Positions 1 to 8,730 of a DNA stretch of 64,000 nt are shown one piece after another. Each line of letters opens with the position of its first letter. Positions within the stretch are counted from its first letter, which is position 1. Location: NCBI GenBank assembly GCA_937996655.1, contig CALKUK010000012.1:372001-436000 (forward strand), in the 5' to 3' direction. The position numbers were made by a program, and so were the translations under genes. The notes beneath the pieces are model-generated. The model did no database searches and was not told the origin of the DNA. It saw only the letters and a list, made by a program, of their open reading frames with translations. Source of the stretch: an uncultured Sphingomonadaceae bacterium. GTDB taxonomy: Bacteria > Pseudomonadota > Alphaproteobacteria > Sphingomonadales > Sphingomonadaceae.

Positions 1-71
1 AGCCTTAGGCAGGGCGGTCAAAAATTCATTGCATCTCCGCCCGCAGCACTCCTATGCACGGTGGGATATAG

Positions 72-91
72 CTTGCACATGGCTGTGCAAG
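72..91. promoter_or_regulatory. Perfect 8-bp inverted repeat abutting the tauE ribosome binding site
   Basis: CTTGCACA and TGTGCAAG flank a TGGC spacer, so the arms are perfectly complementary. The right arm touches the purine-rich ribosome binding site (about 91-99) of the permease that starts at 106. It could be an operator or an mRNA hairpin limiting translation. No regulator is identified. Confidence 0.4.
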
Positions 92-105
92 GGATGGAGA
101 CCGAC

Positions 106-861
106 ATGACTTTTTGGCTGACGCCCGCTTTCTTCCTCACTGCACTTCTTTATGCGAGCGTCGGCTTTGGCGGGGGATCGACCTACAATGCGTTGTTGGC
201 GCTGGCGGGCGTCGATTATCGCCTGCTCCCGGCGGTTGCGCTCAGCTGCAATATTCTGGTCGTCATCGGCGGCACCTGGCGGTTCCATAAGGCCGGGCTG
301 ATGCCTTGGAAGCGCGCGCTTCCCTTGGTCGTTATCTCCGCACCTTTTGCCTGGTTGGGCGGGCTGACGCCGATCAAGGAGACGCTGTTCCTCTCGCTTC
401 TGGCGGCCAGCCTGTTCATCGCGGGTCTGGCGTTATTGTTCCAAAAGGAGGCCGAGGGCGACGCTCCCACGCCTGATCGCAAGGCGACCGTTGCGGACCT
501 CTTGACCGGCGCGGGCGTCGGCTATCTGGCGGGGCTCGTGGGCATTGGCGGCGGCATTTTCCTGGCGCCCTATCTCCACATCACCCGTTGGGCCGGAGCC
601 AAGCCGATTGCGGCGACGGCAAGCCTCTTCATCCTCGTCAATTCCATTGCAGGCCTTGGTGGGCAGTTGCTCAAACTCGGCAGCACCGGCGCGCTCCCGG
701 ACGTTGCGGCCTATTGGCCGCTCGCGCTCGCGGTGATTGTCGGCGGGCAGATCGGGAGCTTTGCCGGGACAAAGCTGCTCAGCCCCACCCTCGTCAAACG
801 CGCGACGGCAGTGTTGATCCTCTATGTGGCGGGACAGCTTATTTGGAAGCTGCTGGGCTAG
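106..861 (+). CDS. TauE/SafE family sulfite/anion permease
   Basis: Inner-membrane permease of 251 residues, almost entirely hydrophobic, with two homologous halves as in the TauE/SafE (DUF81) family. The N-terminal half carries ASVGFGGGS and the C-terminal half GLVGIGGGIF, the paired glycine-rich signatures of this family. Members export sulfite, sulfoacetate or other organosulfur anions, or take up sulfate; the substrate here is not visible. An upstream in-frame GTG at 61 would add 15 residues, but the ATG at 106 has a better ribosome binding site (gggatggag) and starts directly in the first hydrophobic helix. It converges on the sulfate-assimilation operon, so a role in sulfur flux is plausible but inferred. 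Confidence 0.85.
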   Translation: MTFWLTPAFFLTALLYASVGFGGGSTYNALLALAGVDYRLLPAVALSCNILVVIGGTWRFHKAGLMPWKRALPLVVISAPFAWLGGLTPIKETLFLSLLAASLFIAGLALLFQKEAEGDAPTPDRKATVADLLTGAGVGYLAGLVGIGGGIFLAPYLHITRWAGAKPIAATASLFILVNSIAGLGGQLLKLGSTGALPDVAAYWPLALAVIVGGQIGSFAGTKLLSPTLVKRATAVLILYVAGQLIWKLLG

Positions 862-869
862 TCGACAGC

Positions 870-972
870 GTCATCCTGAACTTGGTTCAGGATCGATTTG
901 CATCACGGTTCCCGAACGGAGGCCTTCCGTTGAAGGCGGTGTTCATGGATGCTGAACCAAGTTCAGCATGAC
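870..972. repeat. REP/BIME-like element, family A
   Basis: Two hairpins face each other. The first (about 873-893) has perfect 9-bp arms ATCCTGAAC/GTTCAGGAT; the second (949-969) has ATGCTGAAC/GTTCAGCAT. The two hairpins are also near-perfect inverted copies of each other (870-893 against 949-972, about 22 of 24 positions). It sits between the convergent ends of the permease and cysH, the usual place for REP elements, and may act as a bidirectional terminator or mRNA stabiliser. Confidence 0.75.
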
Positions 973-988
973 AAAAAACAGGCCCCAC

Positions 989-1768
989 TCAAAACGCCGG
1001 GTCGTTGGCCCCGTTATTGTCGTCAAGCGGTGTCACGGCGGTGTGGATGCCGCATTCGACCTTGTCCCAACCGCGCCAGCGGCCCGCGCGCGGGTCTTCG
1101 CCGGGCTTCACGATGCTGGTGCACGGCGCACAGCCAATGGAGAGATAGCCCTGCGCTTCCAGCGGGTGGCGGGGGAGATTGTGTTCGGCGAAATAGGCTT
1201 CGATCCGCGCCTTGTCCCAATCGGCGAGCGGATTGAACTTCAGGCGGCCTTCCTCAATCTCAAAGCGCGGAAGCGCCGCGCGGGTGGAGGACTGGAAGGC
1301 CTTTCGGCCGGAAATCTGCGCGTCAAACCCGGCGAGCGCGCTTTTCAGCGGGATGACCTTGCGGATCTCGCAGCAGCCATCAGGATCGTACGACCAGCGC
1401 AGGCCGGTTTCGTCCTTGGCTTTGATTGCGGCGGCATCGGGCGTCAGGCTGCGGACATCGGTGAGGCCGAGCAGCGCCGTTACCTCATCCCGATAGGCGA
1501 GTGTCTCCGGGAAGTGCTTGCCTGTTTCCAGAAACAGCACGGGCAGCGCAGGATCGACTTGGGAGATGAGGTGCAGCAGCACGACGGCTTCCGCCCCGAA
1601 GGAGGAGACGGCGGCAACTTCGCCCAGCATGTTTTCCTTAAGCACGGTTTCGAGCACCTCGACCGTATCACGCCCGCGGAACATGTTGTTGAGGCGGATG
1701 GCATCCGACTCTGTGTACCGCGGTTGCGTGTCGATACGGTCGATAACCCGGTCCTGTGCTTCAGCCAT
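989..1768 (-). CDS. cysH: Assimilatory APS (adenylylsulfate) reductase CysH
   Basis: Thioredoxin-dependent reductase of 259 residues that reduces activated sulfate to sulfite. It has the PP-loop segment SSFGAEA (about 55-61), the catalytic motif ECGIH (Cys239), and two cysteine pairs, Cys132-Cys133 and Cys213-x-x-Cys216. These four cysteines are the [4Fe-4S] ligands that mark APS-type enzymes; PAPS-specific enzymes lack them, so I assign APS as substrate from established family knowledge. The frame stays open to 1996, but ATG 1768 starts the conserved protein and overlaps the DUF934 stop by 8 nt. It is the last gene of the cobA-DUF2849-cysI-DUF934-cysH operon. Confidence 0.93.
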   Translation of the reverse strand: MAEAQDRVIDRIDTQPRYTESDAIRLNNMFRGRDTVEVLETVLKENMLGEVAAVSSFGAEAVVLLHLISQVDPALPVLFLETGKHFPETLAYRDEVTALLGLTDVRSLTPDAAAIKAKDETGLRWSYDPDGCCEIRKVIPLKSALAGFDAQISGRKAFQSSTRAALPRFEIEEGRLKFNPLADWDKARIEAYFAEHNLPRHPLEAQGYLSIGCAPCTSIVKPGEDPRAGRWRGWDKVECGIHTAVTPLDDNNGANDPAF

Positions 1769-2183
1769 GCCGAAGCTTCCATACCGGCACAGCGGCGTCT
1801 GCAGCGCGCTGATAGACATTGTCATAACGGGCCAGCGTTGTCGCAACGACGGCTTCGTCGAGCGGCTTGTCCGGCACAAAGCTGTCAAAGCCGCAGCGCC
1901 GCATTTCACGGATCTGATCGACGAGGACATCACCCTGCGCGCGCAGTTCACCCGCATAGCCCGCTTCCCGCAAAATGCGCGCGGCGGAATAGCCACGCCC
2001 GTCGCGGAACTTGGGGAAGGCGACTTCGACCAGCGCGATGCGATCCAGATGCGGGATCAGCAGGCGGGCGTCTTCGCCCGGCTCCAGCCGCACGGCCGTC
2101 GCATTTGACTGGTCCAGAAAGGCGCTGAGCGCGACGGCGGGCTGGTCCAGCGCCGCATCATCGCGAAACCGCAGATTACCCAT
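1761..2183 (-). CDS. DUF934 protein of the sulfite-reduction operon
   Basis: Soluble protein of 140 residues of the DUF934 family, recognised by the FPKFRDGRGYS block (about residues 56-66) and its position between cysI and cysH. Members are almost always encoded next to sulfite/nitrite reductase genes and are thought to support sulfite reductase, but the biochemical role is not established. Both ends overlap neighbours by 8 nt (cysI stop region and cysH start), which implies translational coupling. There are no transmembrane segments and no signal peptide. Confidence 0.88.
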   Translation of the reverse strand: MGNLRFRDDAALDQPAVALSAFLDQSNATAVRLEPGEDARLLIPHLDRIALVEVAFPKFRDGRGYSAARILREAGYAGELRAQGDVLVDQIREMRRCGFDSFVPDKPLDEAVVATTLARYDNVYQRAADAAVPVWKLRHG

Positions 2184-3807
2184 AGATCGCCTCCTTGAAC
2201 GGGTCGAACCCGACGCGGCGATAGGTGTCGAGGAAACGCTCCTCGCCTTCGCGCAGTTGAATATATTTGTCGGTCACGCGCTCAACGGCATCGACGATGC
2301 CATCTTCATCAAAGCCGGGGCCTGTGATCTTACCGATGCTGGTATCTTCCGCACCCGATCCGCCGAGCGAGAGCTGGTAGTTCTCCGTGCCCTTCTTATC
2401 GACGCCGAGGATGCCGATATGCCCGGCATGGTGGTGGCCGCAGGCATTGATGCAGCCCGAGATCTTCAGCTTCAATTCGCCCAGATTGCGCTGGCGCACC
2501 GGATCGGCAAAGCGCTTGGCAATCTTCTGCGCGACCGGGATCGAGCGGGCATTGGCGAGGCTGCAATAGTCGAGACCGGGGCAGGCGATGATATCGCTGA
2601 TGAGGTCCAGATTGGCGGCGGCCAGATCAGCCTCCACCAGCTTTTGCCAGACAGCGTAAAGATCGCGCTTGGCGACATGCGGCAGGACGATGTTCTGTGC
2701 ATGCGTCACGCGCAGTTCGTCAAAGCTATAGTCCTTGGCGAGATCGGCCATCACGTCGATCTGCGCGGAGGAGGCGTCGCCCGGAATGTCGCCTGTCTTC
2801 TTCAGGCTGATATTGACGATGGCATAGCCCGGCTGCTTGTGCGCCTTCACATTCTGGTCAAGCCAGACGGCAAAGTCGGGGTCGCTGCGGTCGACGCTAT
2901 CGGCAATGCCAGCTTCAAACGCGGGCGGCGCGAAGAAGGCTGTGATGCGTTCCAGCTCTGCCGCAGGCGGATCAATGCCAAGCGTCTTTACATGGGCAAA
3001 CTCTTCCTCGACCTGACGGCGATATTCATCGGCGCCAATTTCATGGACGAGGATCTTGATGCGCGCCTTGTAGATGTTGTCGCGGCGGCCATGGCGGTTG
3101 TAAACGCGCAGGCAGGCTTCCGAATAGCTGAGGAAGTCCTCAATCGGCACGAAGTCCTTGATCAGCGGCGCGATCATCGGCGTGCGGCCCATGCCACCGC
3201 CGACGTAGAATGCCGCGCCAAGCTTGCCATCACGTTCGACCAGCTGGATGCCAATGTCATGCAGGCGCATCGCTGCGCGGTCTTCGTCGGACGCGATCAC
3301 CGCGATCTTGAACTTGCGCGGAAGATAGCTGAATTCCGGATGGAAGGTGGACCATTGGCGCAGCAGCTCTGCCCATGGACGCGGATCGGTGACCTCGTCA
3401 GCTGCGGCCCCTGCATATTGGTCAGACGAGATGTTGCGAATGCAATTGCCCGACGTCTGGATGGCATGCATCTCAACGGTCGCCAGGTCGGCCAGAATGT
3501 CGCCTGCGTCTTCCAGCTTGATCCAGTTATACTGAAGGTTCTGGCGCGTGGTGAAGTGGCCGTAATCGCGGTCATATTTGCGCGCGATGTGCGCCAGCAT
3601 GTGCATCTGGCGGCTGTCGAGCGTGCCATAGGGAATGGCGACACGCAGCATATAGGCGTGGAGTTGCAGATAGAGCCCGTTCATCAGCCGCAGCGGCTTG
3701 AACTGGTCTTCAGTCATCTCGCCCGCCATGCGGCGGCGCACCTGATCGCGGAATTCCTCGACGCGGGCATCGACGATGGCCTGGTCATATTGGTCGTACT
3801 TGTACAT
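2176..3807 (-). CDS. cysI: Sulfite reductase hemoprotein (nitrite/sulfite reductase family)
   Basis: Siroheme/[4Fe-4S] enzyme of 543 residues that reduces sulfite to sulfide with six electrons. The cofactor ligands are visible as Cys409-x5-Cys415 and Cys452-x3-Cys456, with the ferredoxin-like half-domains repeated on either side. The family also includes nitrite reductases, but the neighbours (APS reductase upstream of it in the pathway, cobA for siroheme) point to sulfite. The start ATG 3807 shares one base with the stop of the DUF2849 gene, and the 3' end overlaps DUF934 by 8 nt. No flavoprotein CysJ is encoded nearby, so the electron donor is probably ferredoxin or an unlinked reductase (inference). 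Confidence 0.92.
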   Translation of the reverse strand: MYKYDQYDQAIVDARVEEFRDQVRRRMAGEMTEDQFKPLRLMNGLYLQLHAYMLRVAIPYGTLDSRQMHMLAHIARKYDRDYGHFTTRQNLQYNWIKLEDAGDILADLATVEMHAIQTSGNCIRNISSDQYAGAAADEVTDPRPWAELLRQWSTFHPEFSYLPRKFKIAVIASDEDRAAMRLHDIGIQLVERDGKLGAAFYVGGGMGRTPMIAPLIKDFVPIEDFLSYSEACLRVYNRHGRRDNIYKARIKILVHEIGADEYRRQVEEEFAHVKTLGIDPPAAELERITAFFAPPAFEAGIADSVDRSDPDFAVWLDQNVKAHKQPGYAIVNISLKKTGDIPGDASSAQIDVMADLAKDYSFDELRVTHAQNIVLPHVAKRDLYAVWQKLVEADLAAANLDLISDIIACPGLDYCSLANARSIPVAQKIAKRFADPVRQRNLGELKLKISGCINACGHHHAGHIGILGVDKKGTENYQLSLGGSGAEDTSIGKITGPGFDEDGIVDAVERVTDKYIQLREGEERFLDTYRRVGFDPFKEAIYG

Positions 3808-4103
3808 CAGATCACCCAGTTGCCAGCCGCCGGATCAGCGGGTTTCAGTGTCAGGTCCAAACGGACGGTCGGGCCAAGGGCGCGGACGCGGTCCTTGATA
3901 TGGGCCGGGCGGGGCCCCTGCGGCGTTGCGACCGCATCAATGATGTACGGCGCGTTCACCCGGCGCGCAGCTTCTTCGGCGGCCAAGATGCTGTCACCCT
4001 GTTCCCCGACATCCGCTGCGTCTTCGACATGAAGCGACCAGCCGCTTCCCGTCCACCATGTGACCGCGCCCGATGCGAGATCATTTCCCGTCAGCAATTT
4101 CAT
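3807..4103 (-). CDS. DUF2849 protein
   Basis: Small soluble protein of 98 residues matching DUF2849, a family found in alphaproteobacterial sulfate-assimilation operons between cobA/cysG and cysI. It begins LTGNDLASGAVTWWT, typical of the family. The function is unknown. The gene overlaps cobA by 4 nt (ATGA) and touches cysI in a TGATG arrangement, so all three are probably translated together. Confidence 0.8.
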   Translation of the reverse strand: MKLLTGNDLASGAVTWWTGSGWSLHVEDAADVGEQGDSILAAEEAARRVNAPYIIDAVATPQGPRPAHIKDRVRALGPTVRLDLTLKPADPAAGNWVI

Positions 4104-4867
4104 AGAGTTTTTTCCGCCTGTTTTGCGAGCGCACGAAGCCGGTCTTCAGCATCCGAACGCAGAACCACATCACCGACCACGATCAGGGCCGGGCTCTTCA
4201 CACCGTCACGGGCGATCATATCGCCCAGATCGGTCAATATCGTGCGGATGGCGCGTGCGCCGTGCCGCGTGCCGCGTTCCAGCACCGCGACCGGCATGTC
4301 CGGCGACACGCCGTCGGCGATCAGCTTTTCCGCTATCTCGTTGGCCGTGGCGACACCCATGTAGATCACCAGCGTCCGGCCTTTGCCGGCGAGACCAGAC
4401 CAATCCTGTTCGGACAGTCCTTTGCACTGCCCAGCGACGAAGCTGACCGCGCTCGACGCATCACGGTGGGTGAGGGGGAGCATCGCCTGTGCCGCACAGC
4501 CGACAGCGGCTGAAATACCGGGAATGACTTCGACGTCCACGCCATCGGCGCGGCATTCCTCGGCCTCTTCGCCCCCACGCCCGAAAATAAACGGATCACC
4601 GCATTTCAGGCGGATGACGAGGTGGCCTGCGCGCGCTTCGGCAACGAGCAGCGCGTTGATTTGGTCTTGCGGCACCGTGTGGCGGCTGCGTTGCTTGGCA
4701 ACGGAGATGTAGCGCGCCTTGGGGTTGCCAAGCGCAAGGATCGCGTCGTCGACCAACCCGTCATGGACGATCACATCCGCAGCCGCCAGGGCGCGGGCGG
4801 CCTTGATGGTCAGCAGATCGGGATCACCGGGCCCCGCGCCGACAAGGATGACTCGTCCAGATTTCAT
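4100..4867 (-). CDS. cobA: Uroporphyrinogen-III C-methyltransferase
   Basis: SAM-dependent methyltransferase of 255 residues that makes precorrin-2, the first committed precursor of siroheme, the cofactor of CysI. It has the glycine-rich VGAGPGDPD motif near the N-terminus, the central GDPFIFGRGGEE block and PGISAAVG, all diagnostic of the SUMT family. An upstream in-frame start at 4897 would add ten residues; ATG 4867 directly precedes the conserved SGRVILVGAG. It has only the methyltransferase domain, without the dehydrogenase/ferrochelatase half of fused CysG, so that step must be encoded elsewhere. First gene of the five-gene cys operon, 53 bp after astD. Confidence 0.92.
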   Translation of the reverse strand: MKSGRVILVGAGPGDPDLLTIKAARALAAADVIVHDGLVDDAILALGNPKARYISVAKQRSRHTVPQDQINALLVAEARAGHLVIRLKCGDPFIFGRGGEEAEECRADGVDVEVIPGISAAVGCAAQAMLPLTHRDASSAVSFVAGQCKGLSEQDWSGLAGKGRTLVIYMGVATANEIAEKLIADGVSPDMPVAVLERGTRHGARAIRTILTDLGDMIARDGVKSPALIVVGDVVLRSDAEDRLRALAKQAEKTL

Positions 4868-4920
4868 GGATGGCAGATGGGCCGGGCGCGGCACCATCGC
4901 AAAGCAGAGAATATTGCCTG

Positions 4921-6354
4921 CTATTTAGCGAAACTTGGCGAGACGGTTTTCAGGCCGATGCCAATGGAGGCACGCGCCTGTTCCTCTTCGGTCGAAACGA
5001 CGGGATAGGCGCAGTAATCGGCGGCATAATAAGCGCTGGGCCGGTGGTTGCCCGATAGGCCCACACCGCCAAAAGGTGCAGCAGACGGGGCACCATTGGT
5101 GGCACGGTTCCAGTTGATGACGCCCGCCCGGACGTTTGCCCAAAAGCGGTCATATTGCTGCGGTGTGCCGCCGATGAGCGCGGCGGACAGGCCATAGCGT
5201 GTCGCATTCGCCTCTTCGATCGCTGCATCGAAGTCGGGCACGCGGACCATCTGGAGAATAGGGCCAAACAACTCAACATCCGGCCGCTCGGTCGCATCCG
5301 TCATGTCAATGAGCGCCGGCGTCAGAAAAGGTCGGCCTTCAATGGGGCGGACCAGCTGGATGATCGGCACGCCACCCTTCATCATCAGCGTCAGGAAACT
5401 TTCCTGCAGGTTTTCAGCGACGTCATTGTCGATCACCGGCCCCATGAAAGGTGCGGGATCGGCAAAGGGTTCGCCCACGATCAGGCGGCTGGCCAGCTTG
5501 CTGATTTCTTCGACCAGCTGTGTGTGCATACCATCGCGCACGATCAGCCGGGATGCGGCCGTGCAGCGTTGCCCTGCGCTCAGATAAGCGGACTGGACGA
5601 CCAAGATGGCCGCAGTTGCGATGTCGGGCGTGTCCCAGACAACGATGGGGTTGTTGCCGCCCATTTCCAGCGCGAGCATCTTGCCCGGCTGGTCCGCAAA
5701 CTGGCGGTTGAGCGAGATGCCGGTGCGGGCGGAGCCGGTGAACAGGATGCCTTCAACATCAGGATGCGAAACGAGTGCCTTGCCCTCTTCCACCCCGCCG
5801 ATGACGAGGCGGAGCACGCCTGTTGGGACACCGGCGGCGTGGAAGAGATCCACCAGCATCTTGCCGGTCGCCGGCGTCTTTTCAGACGGCTTGAAGACGA
5901 TTGCATTGCCCGCGAGCAGCGCTGGGACAATGTGCCCGTTCGGCAGATGCGCGGGGAAATTATAGGGCCCGAGCACCGCCATAACGCCGTGTGGCTTATG
6001 CCGGATGGCAGTGCGGGCGCCGAGATTGCCCTCCAACCGCCGCTGCGGCGTGCGGTCAGCATATGCGCGGATGGAGATTTCCAATTTGTTGATGACCGAT
6101 TCGACTTCGGTCCGGGCTTCCCACATCGGCTTGCCGGTTTCGCGTGCAATGCACTCGGCAAGCGCATCTGCCTTCTGGTGGACGACGTTCACGAAGCGGC
6201 GCAGCGTTTCCATGCGGACGGTCAGCGGGCGGGCGCTCCACTCCGGGCCAGCGGTGCGCGCCAGCGCGACTTCGGCTTCCACGTCACTCACGGGGCCGCG
6301 CCAATAGGTCGCGCCCGTTGCGGGTTCAGTGGAAATGATCTCAGTCACAGACAT
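4921..6354 (-). CDS. astD: N-succinylglutamate 5-semialdehyde dehydrogenase
   Basis: NAD-dependent aldehyde dehydrogenase of 477 residues. It carries the general base in ALEMGGNNP (Glu230) and the nucleophile in GQRCTAASR (Cys264), plus the coenzyme-binding FKPSEKTP. The double Asn after ExxG and the overall sequence fit AstD, which acts in arginine degradation by the succinyltransferase route. The other ast genes are not in this window, so the substrate rests on family resemblance. The open frame extends to 6792, but ATG 6354 starts the conserved protein; the extra upstream part has no family resemblance. Confidence 0.85.
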   Translation of the reverse strand: MSVTEIISTEPATGATYWRGPVSDVEAEVALARTAGPEWSARPLTVRMETLRRFVNVVHQKADALAECIARETGKPMWEARTEVESVINKLEISIRAYADRTPQRRLEGNLGARTAIRHKPHGVMAVLGPYNFPAHLPNGHIVPALLAGNAIVFKPSEKTPATGKMLVDLFHAAGVPTGVLRLVIGGVEEGKALVSHPDVEGILFTGSARTGISLNRQFADQPGKMLALEMGGNNPIVVWDTPDIATAAILVVQSAYLSAGQRCTAASRLIVRDGMHTQLVEEISKLASRLIVGEPFADPAPFMGPVIDNDVAENLQESFLTLMMKGGVPIIQLVRPIEGRPFLTPALIDMTDATERPDVELFGPILQMVRVPDFDAAIEEANATRYGLSAALIGGTPQQYDRFWANVRAGVINWNRATNGAPSAAPFGGVGLSGNHRPSAYYAADYCAYPVVSTEEEQARASIGIGLKTVSPSFAK

Positions 6355-6448
6355 GTTACGCTCAATGTATTCGTTGGGTGGGTGGATAAAGGACAATGGT
6401 GAACGACCCTTTACTACGGGAACGCCCGAAAAGCAGCCATTTCCTCTT

Positions 6449-7846
6449 TTACGACATCGCCTCGCCCAACTGTCGGATTTGGTGAACTTTATTGTGCAGC
6501 AGGGTCCAGTCATCGGCGGCTGCAATGGGTGCCCAGATGGCCTCCACCTCCTCAATATGCATCGAACAAGGGGCTTCCCTCTGCCAATAGGGATGGTCGA
6601 AGCTGCGCGACGGGACAAAGCCTTCCAGCGCGCGCGTGAGCGGCTCAAAATACTCATTGCTGTAGAGGCTGGGGTCAGCCCCCGTGCGCAGGCGACCGCC
6701 CGCCCAGTCAAAATAGAAACGGTCAATCTCGACCCTGCTGGCGAACAGCGCGGTTTCCAGCGCGGTGACGACGGCAATATCGTCGCGCTCATTCCGCCGG
6801 GTTACGCCAAGCCGCCACAGGATGCGCTCGACAATCGCTGCGCGGAAGGCCGGAGCATAGCCCTCAATCGCCGCGACGAGTGCATCCCGGTCTGCAATCG
6901 GGAGCAGCGCATTGGCAAGCTGCACAGCATCCCAATGGATCGCCTCGGCCTGTCGGCCAAAGGCATAAAGCCCCTGTTCGTCAAAATAAGCCGCGGTGAA
7001 ATTGGGGTCGAAAGTCGGCGTCCAGCGCCAGGGGCCATAGTCAAAGCTTTCGCCAGAGACATTGATGTTGTCGCTGTTGAGCACACCGTGGACGAAGCCC
7101 GCGGCCATGAAGCTCGCCGCAAGCCGGGCCGTCCGCGCAATCACTTGCTGGACAAGGCGGACCGGCGCGTCGGCGTCATCGCCGCTTTCTTCGCCATAAT
7201 AATGGCGCAGCGCATAGGCCGTCAGGCGGCGCAGATTGTCGTCCTCGCCCAAAGTCGCCAGCCTTTGGAAACTGCCGATGCGGATATGGCCGTGTGACAA
7301 ACGGATGAGAACGGCAGACCGCGTTGGGCTGGGCTCATCCCCGCGGTGAAGCTCTTCGCCTGTTTCCACAACCGAGAAGGTCCGGCTCGTCTCGACGTCC
7401 AGCGCCTCCAGCATTTCTGTTGCCAGAATCTCGCGGACCGCGCCTTTCAGCGTCAGCCGCCCATCGCCAAAGCGGCTATAGGGCGTCTGGCCAGACCCCT
7501 TGGTGCCAAAGTCCATCAGGCGGCCGGACACATCACGCATCTGCGCAAACAAGAAGCCGCGTCCGTCGCCAATATCGGGATTGTACACACGGAACTGATG
7601 GCCGTGATAACGCAGGGCCAGCGGCTCGGGCAGGCTGCCGGGAAGCGGCTCAAACCGCCCGAAGTGGCGCACCCAATCTGCGTCGCTCAGGGGATCAAGC
7701 CCCACAGTTTCCGCTGCACGATCATTGCGGAAGCGCAAAATGGTTTTGGGGAAATCGGCCGCCCGCACAGGATCGGACAGAAAGTCAGCGACTTCATCGA
7801 TGGTGCGGGCAGGATGGAAAAGCGGTGCTTGCGGGATGGAAGACAT
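6449..7846 (-). CDS. selO: Protein adenylyltransferase SelO (YdiU/UPF0061)
   Basis: Pseudokinase-fold enzyme of 465 residues that transfers AMP to Ser/Thr/Tyr residues of other proteins. Visible family blocks are LALRYHGHQF, GTKGSGQTPYSRFGDGRLTLK (about 114-134) and the active-site segment FVHGVLNSDN with Asp259 followed by DYGPWRW with Asp269. Length matches bacterial UPF0061. It ends LGEAMS, without the redox Cys or Sec near the C-terminus seen in E. coli and human SelO. The start (7846) faces the hydrolase start with only 8 bp between them, so the two genes share a compact divergent promoter or each promoter lies inside the other gene. Confidence 0.92.
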   Translation of the reverse strand: MSSIPQAPLFHPARTIDEVADFLSDPVRAADFPKTILRFRNDRAAETVGLDPLSDADWVRHFGRFEPLPGSLPEPLALRYHGHQFRVYNPDIGDGRGFLFAQMRDVSGRLMDFGTKGSGQTPYSRFGDGRLTLKGAVREILATEMLEALDVETSRTFSVVETGEELHRGDEPSPTRSAVLIRLSHGHIRIGSFQRLATLGEDDNLRRLTAYALRHYYGEESGDDADAPVRLVQQVIARTARLAASFMAAGFVHGVLNSDNINVSGESFDYGPWRWTPTFDPNFTAAYFDEQGLYAFGRQAEAIHWDAVQLANALLPIADRDALVAAIEGYAPAFRAAIVERILWRLGVTRRNERDDIAVVTALETALFASRVEIDRFYFDWAGGRLRTGADPSLYSNEYFEPLTRALEGFVPSRSFDHPYWQREAPCSMHIEEVEAIWAPIAAADDWTLLHNKVHQIRQLGEAMS

Positions 7847-7854
7847 AAGGCGAT

Positions 7855-8730
7855 ATGGGGGGGATGGGTGGCCAAGCGCAATACTCGGACGGATATTGGA
7901 CGTCGAATGACGGCCTGAAGCTGCATTACCGCGATTATGCGGGCAGTAAGAGCCGCCCGCCGATCATCTGTATTCCGGGTCTGACGCGCAATGCGCGGGA
8001 CTTTGAGCATGTCGCCAAGCGGCTGGCAGGCGATTGGCGCGTCATCTGCGTCGAACTGCGCGGGCGCGGCGAAAGCGCCTATGCCAAAGACCCGATGACC
8101 TATGTTCCGGCCACCTATGTCGAAGACATGGAGCTTTTGCTGGCCGAGCTGAAGATCAAAAAATTCGTATCAATCAGCACTTCGCTTGGCGGGTTGGTGA
8201 CGATGCTTCTCGCGGCAGCAAAGCCGGGCCGGGTTGTTGGCGCCTTGCTCAATGACATCGGGCCGGTGCTCGACCCGCGGGGCCTTGCCCGCATCCGGTC
8301 AAGCGTCGGGCGCAGCCACACATGGCCGACATGGATTCACGCCGCACGGGATCTGGGGGATCAGCAACGTGTGATCTACCCGTCCTATACGCTGGAAGAC
8401 TGGCTGGCCTATGCCAAACGCGTCTGCCGTCTGACCAAGCAGGGCAGGGTCGTGTTTGATCATGATCTGCGCATCGCCGAGCCTTTGAAGGCGGATCCCG
8501 GCGTGGCGCCGGATCTGTGGCCTTTTTACGAGGCCTTAGGCGATGCTCCTGTCGCCATCCTGCGCGGCGGTCTTTCCGATCTTTTGAGTGAGGCAACCGC
8601 CCGGGACATGGCGCGCCGTCTGCCGAATGCAAAGCTGACGACGGTGAGCGGCGTCGGCCATGCGCCCGCCCTGAATGAGCCGGCGGCCACCCGCGCCATC
8701 GGAGCGCTTCTGAAAGCCGTCATGACGTGA
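7855..8730 (+). CDS. Alpha/beta hydrolase
   Basis: Alpha/beta-hydrolase fold protein of 291 residues with oxyanion-hole segment CIPGLTRNARDF (about 39-50), predicted nucleophile Ser110 and a C-terminal GVGHAPALNEP block with the catalytic His. The nucleophile elbow reads STSLGG: the usual first Gly of G-x-S-x-G is Ser. The acid is probably Asp in GGLSDLL. The substrate is unknown. An ATG nine bases later (7864) has a G-rich ribosome binding site and is an alternative start. The stop overlaps the GTG start of the downstream glycosyltransferase by 4 nt, so the two are one transcription unit. Confidence 0.85.
   Translation: MGGMGGQAQYSDGYWTSNDGLKLHYRDYAGSKSRPPIICIPGLTRNARDFEHVAKRLAGDWRVICVELRGRGESAYAKDPMTYVPATYVEDMELLLAELKIKKFVSISTSLGGLVTMLLAAAKPGRVVGALLNDIGPVLDPRGLARIRSSVGRSHTWPTWIHAARDLGDQQRVIYPSYTLEDWLAYAKRVCRLTKQGRVVFDHDLRIAEPLKADPGVAPDLWPFYEALGDAPVAILRGGLSDLLSEATARDMARRLPNAKLTTVSGVGHAPALNEPAATRAIGALLKAVMT

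Noticed and set aside
2011..4032. A 673-codon open frame antisense to cysI and DUF2849
   Set aside because: Artefact of GC-rich codon usage on the other strand; cysI is fully supported by its cofactor cysteines.
6355..6792. N-terminal extension of astD
   Set aside because: The extra 146 residues lie antisense-like over selO, contain no aldehyde dehydrogenase features and precede a clean ATG at 6354.
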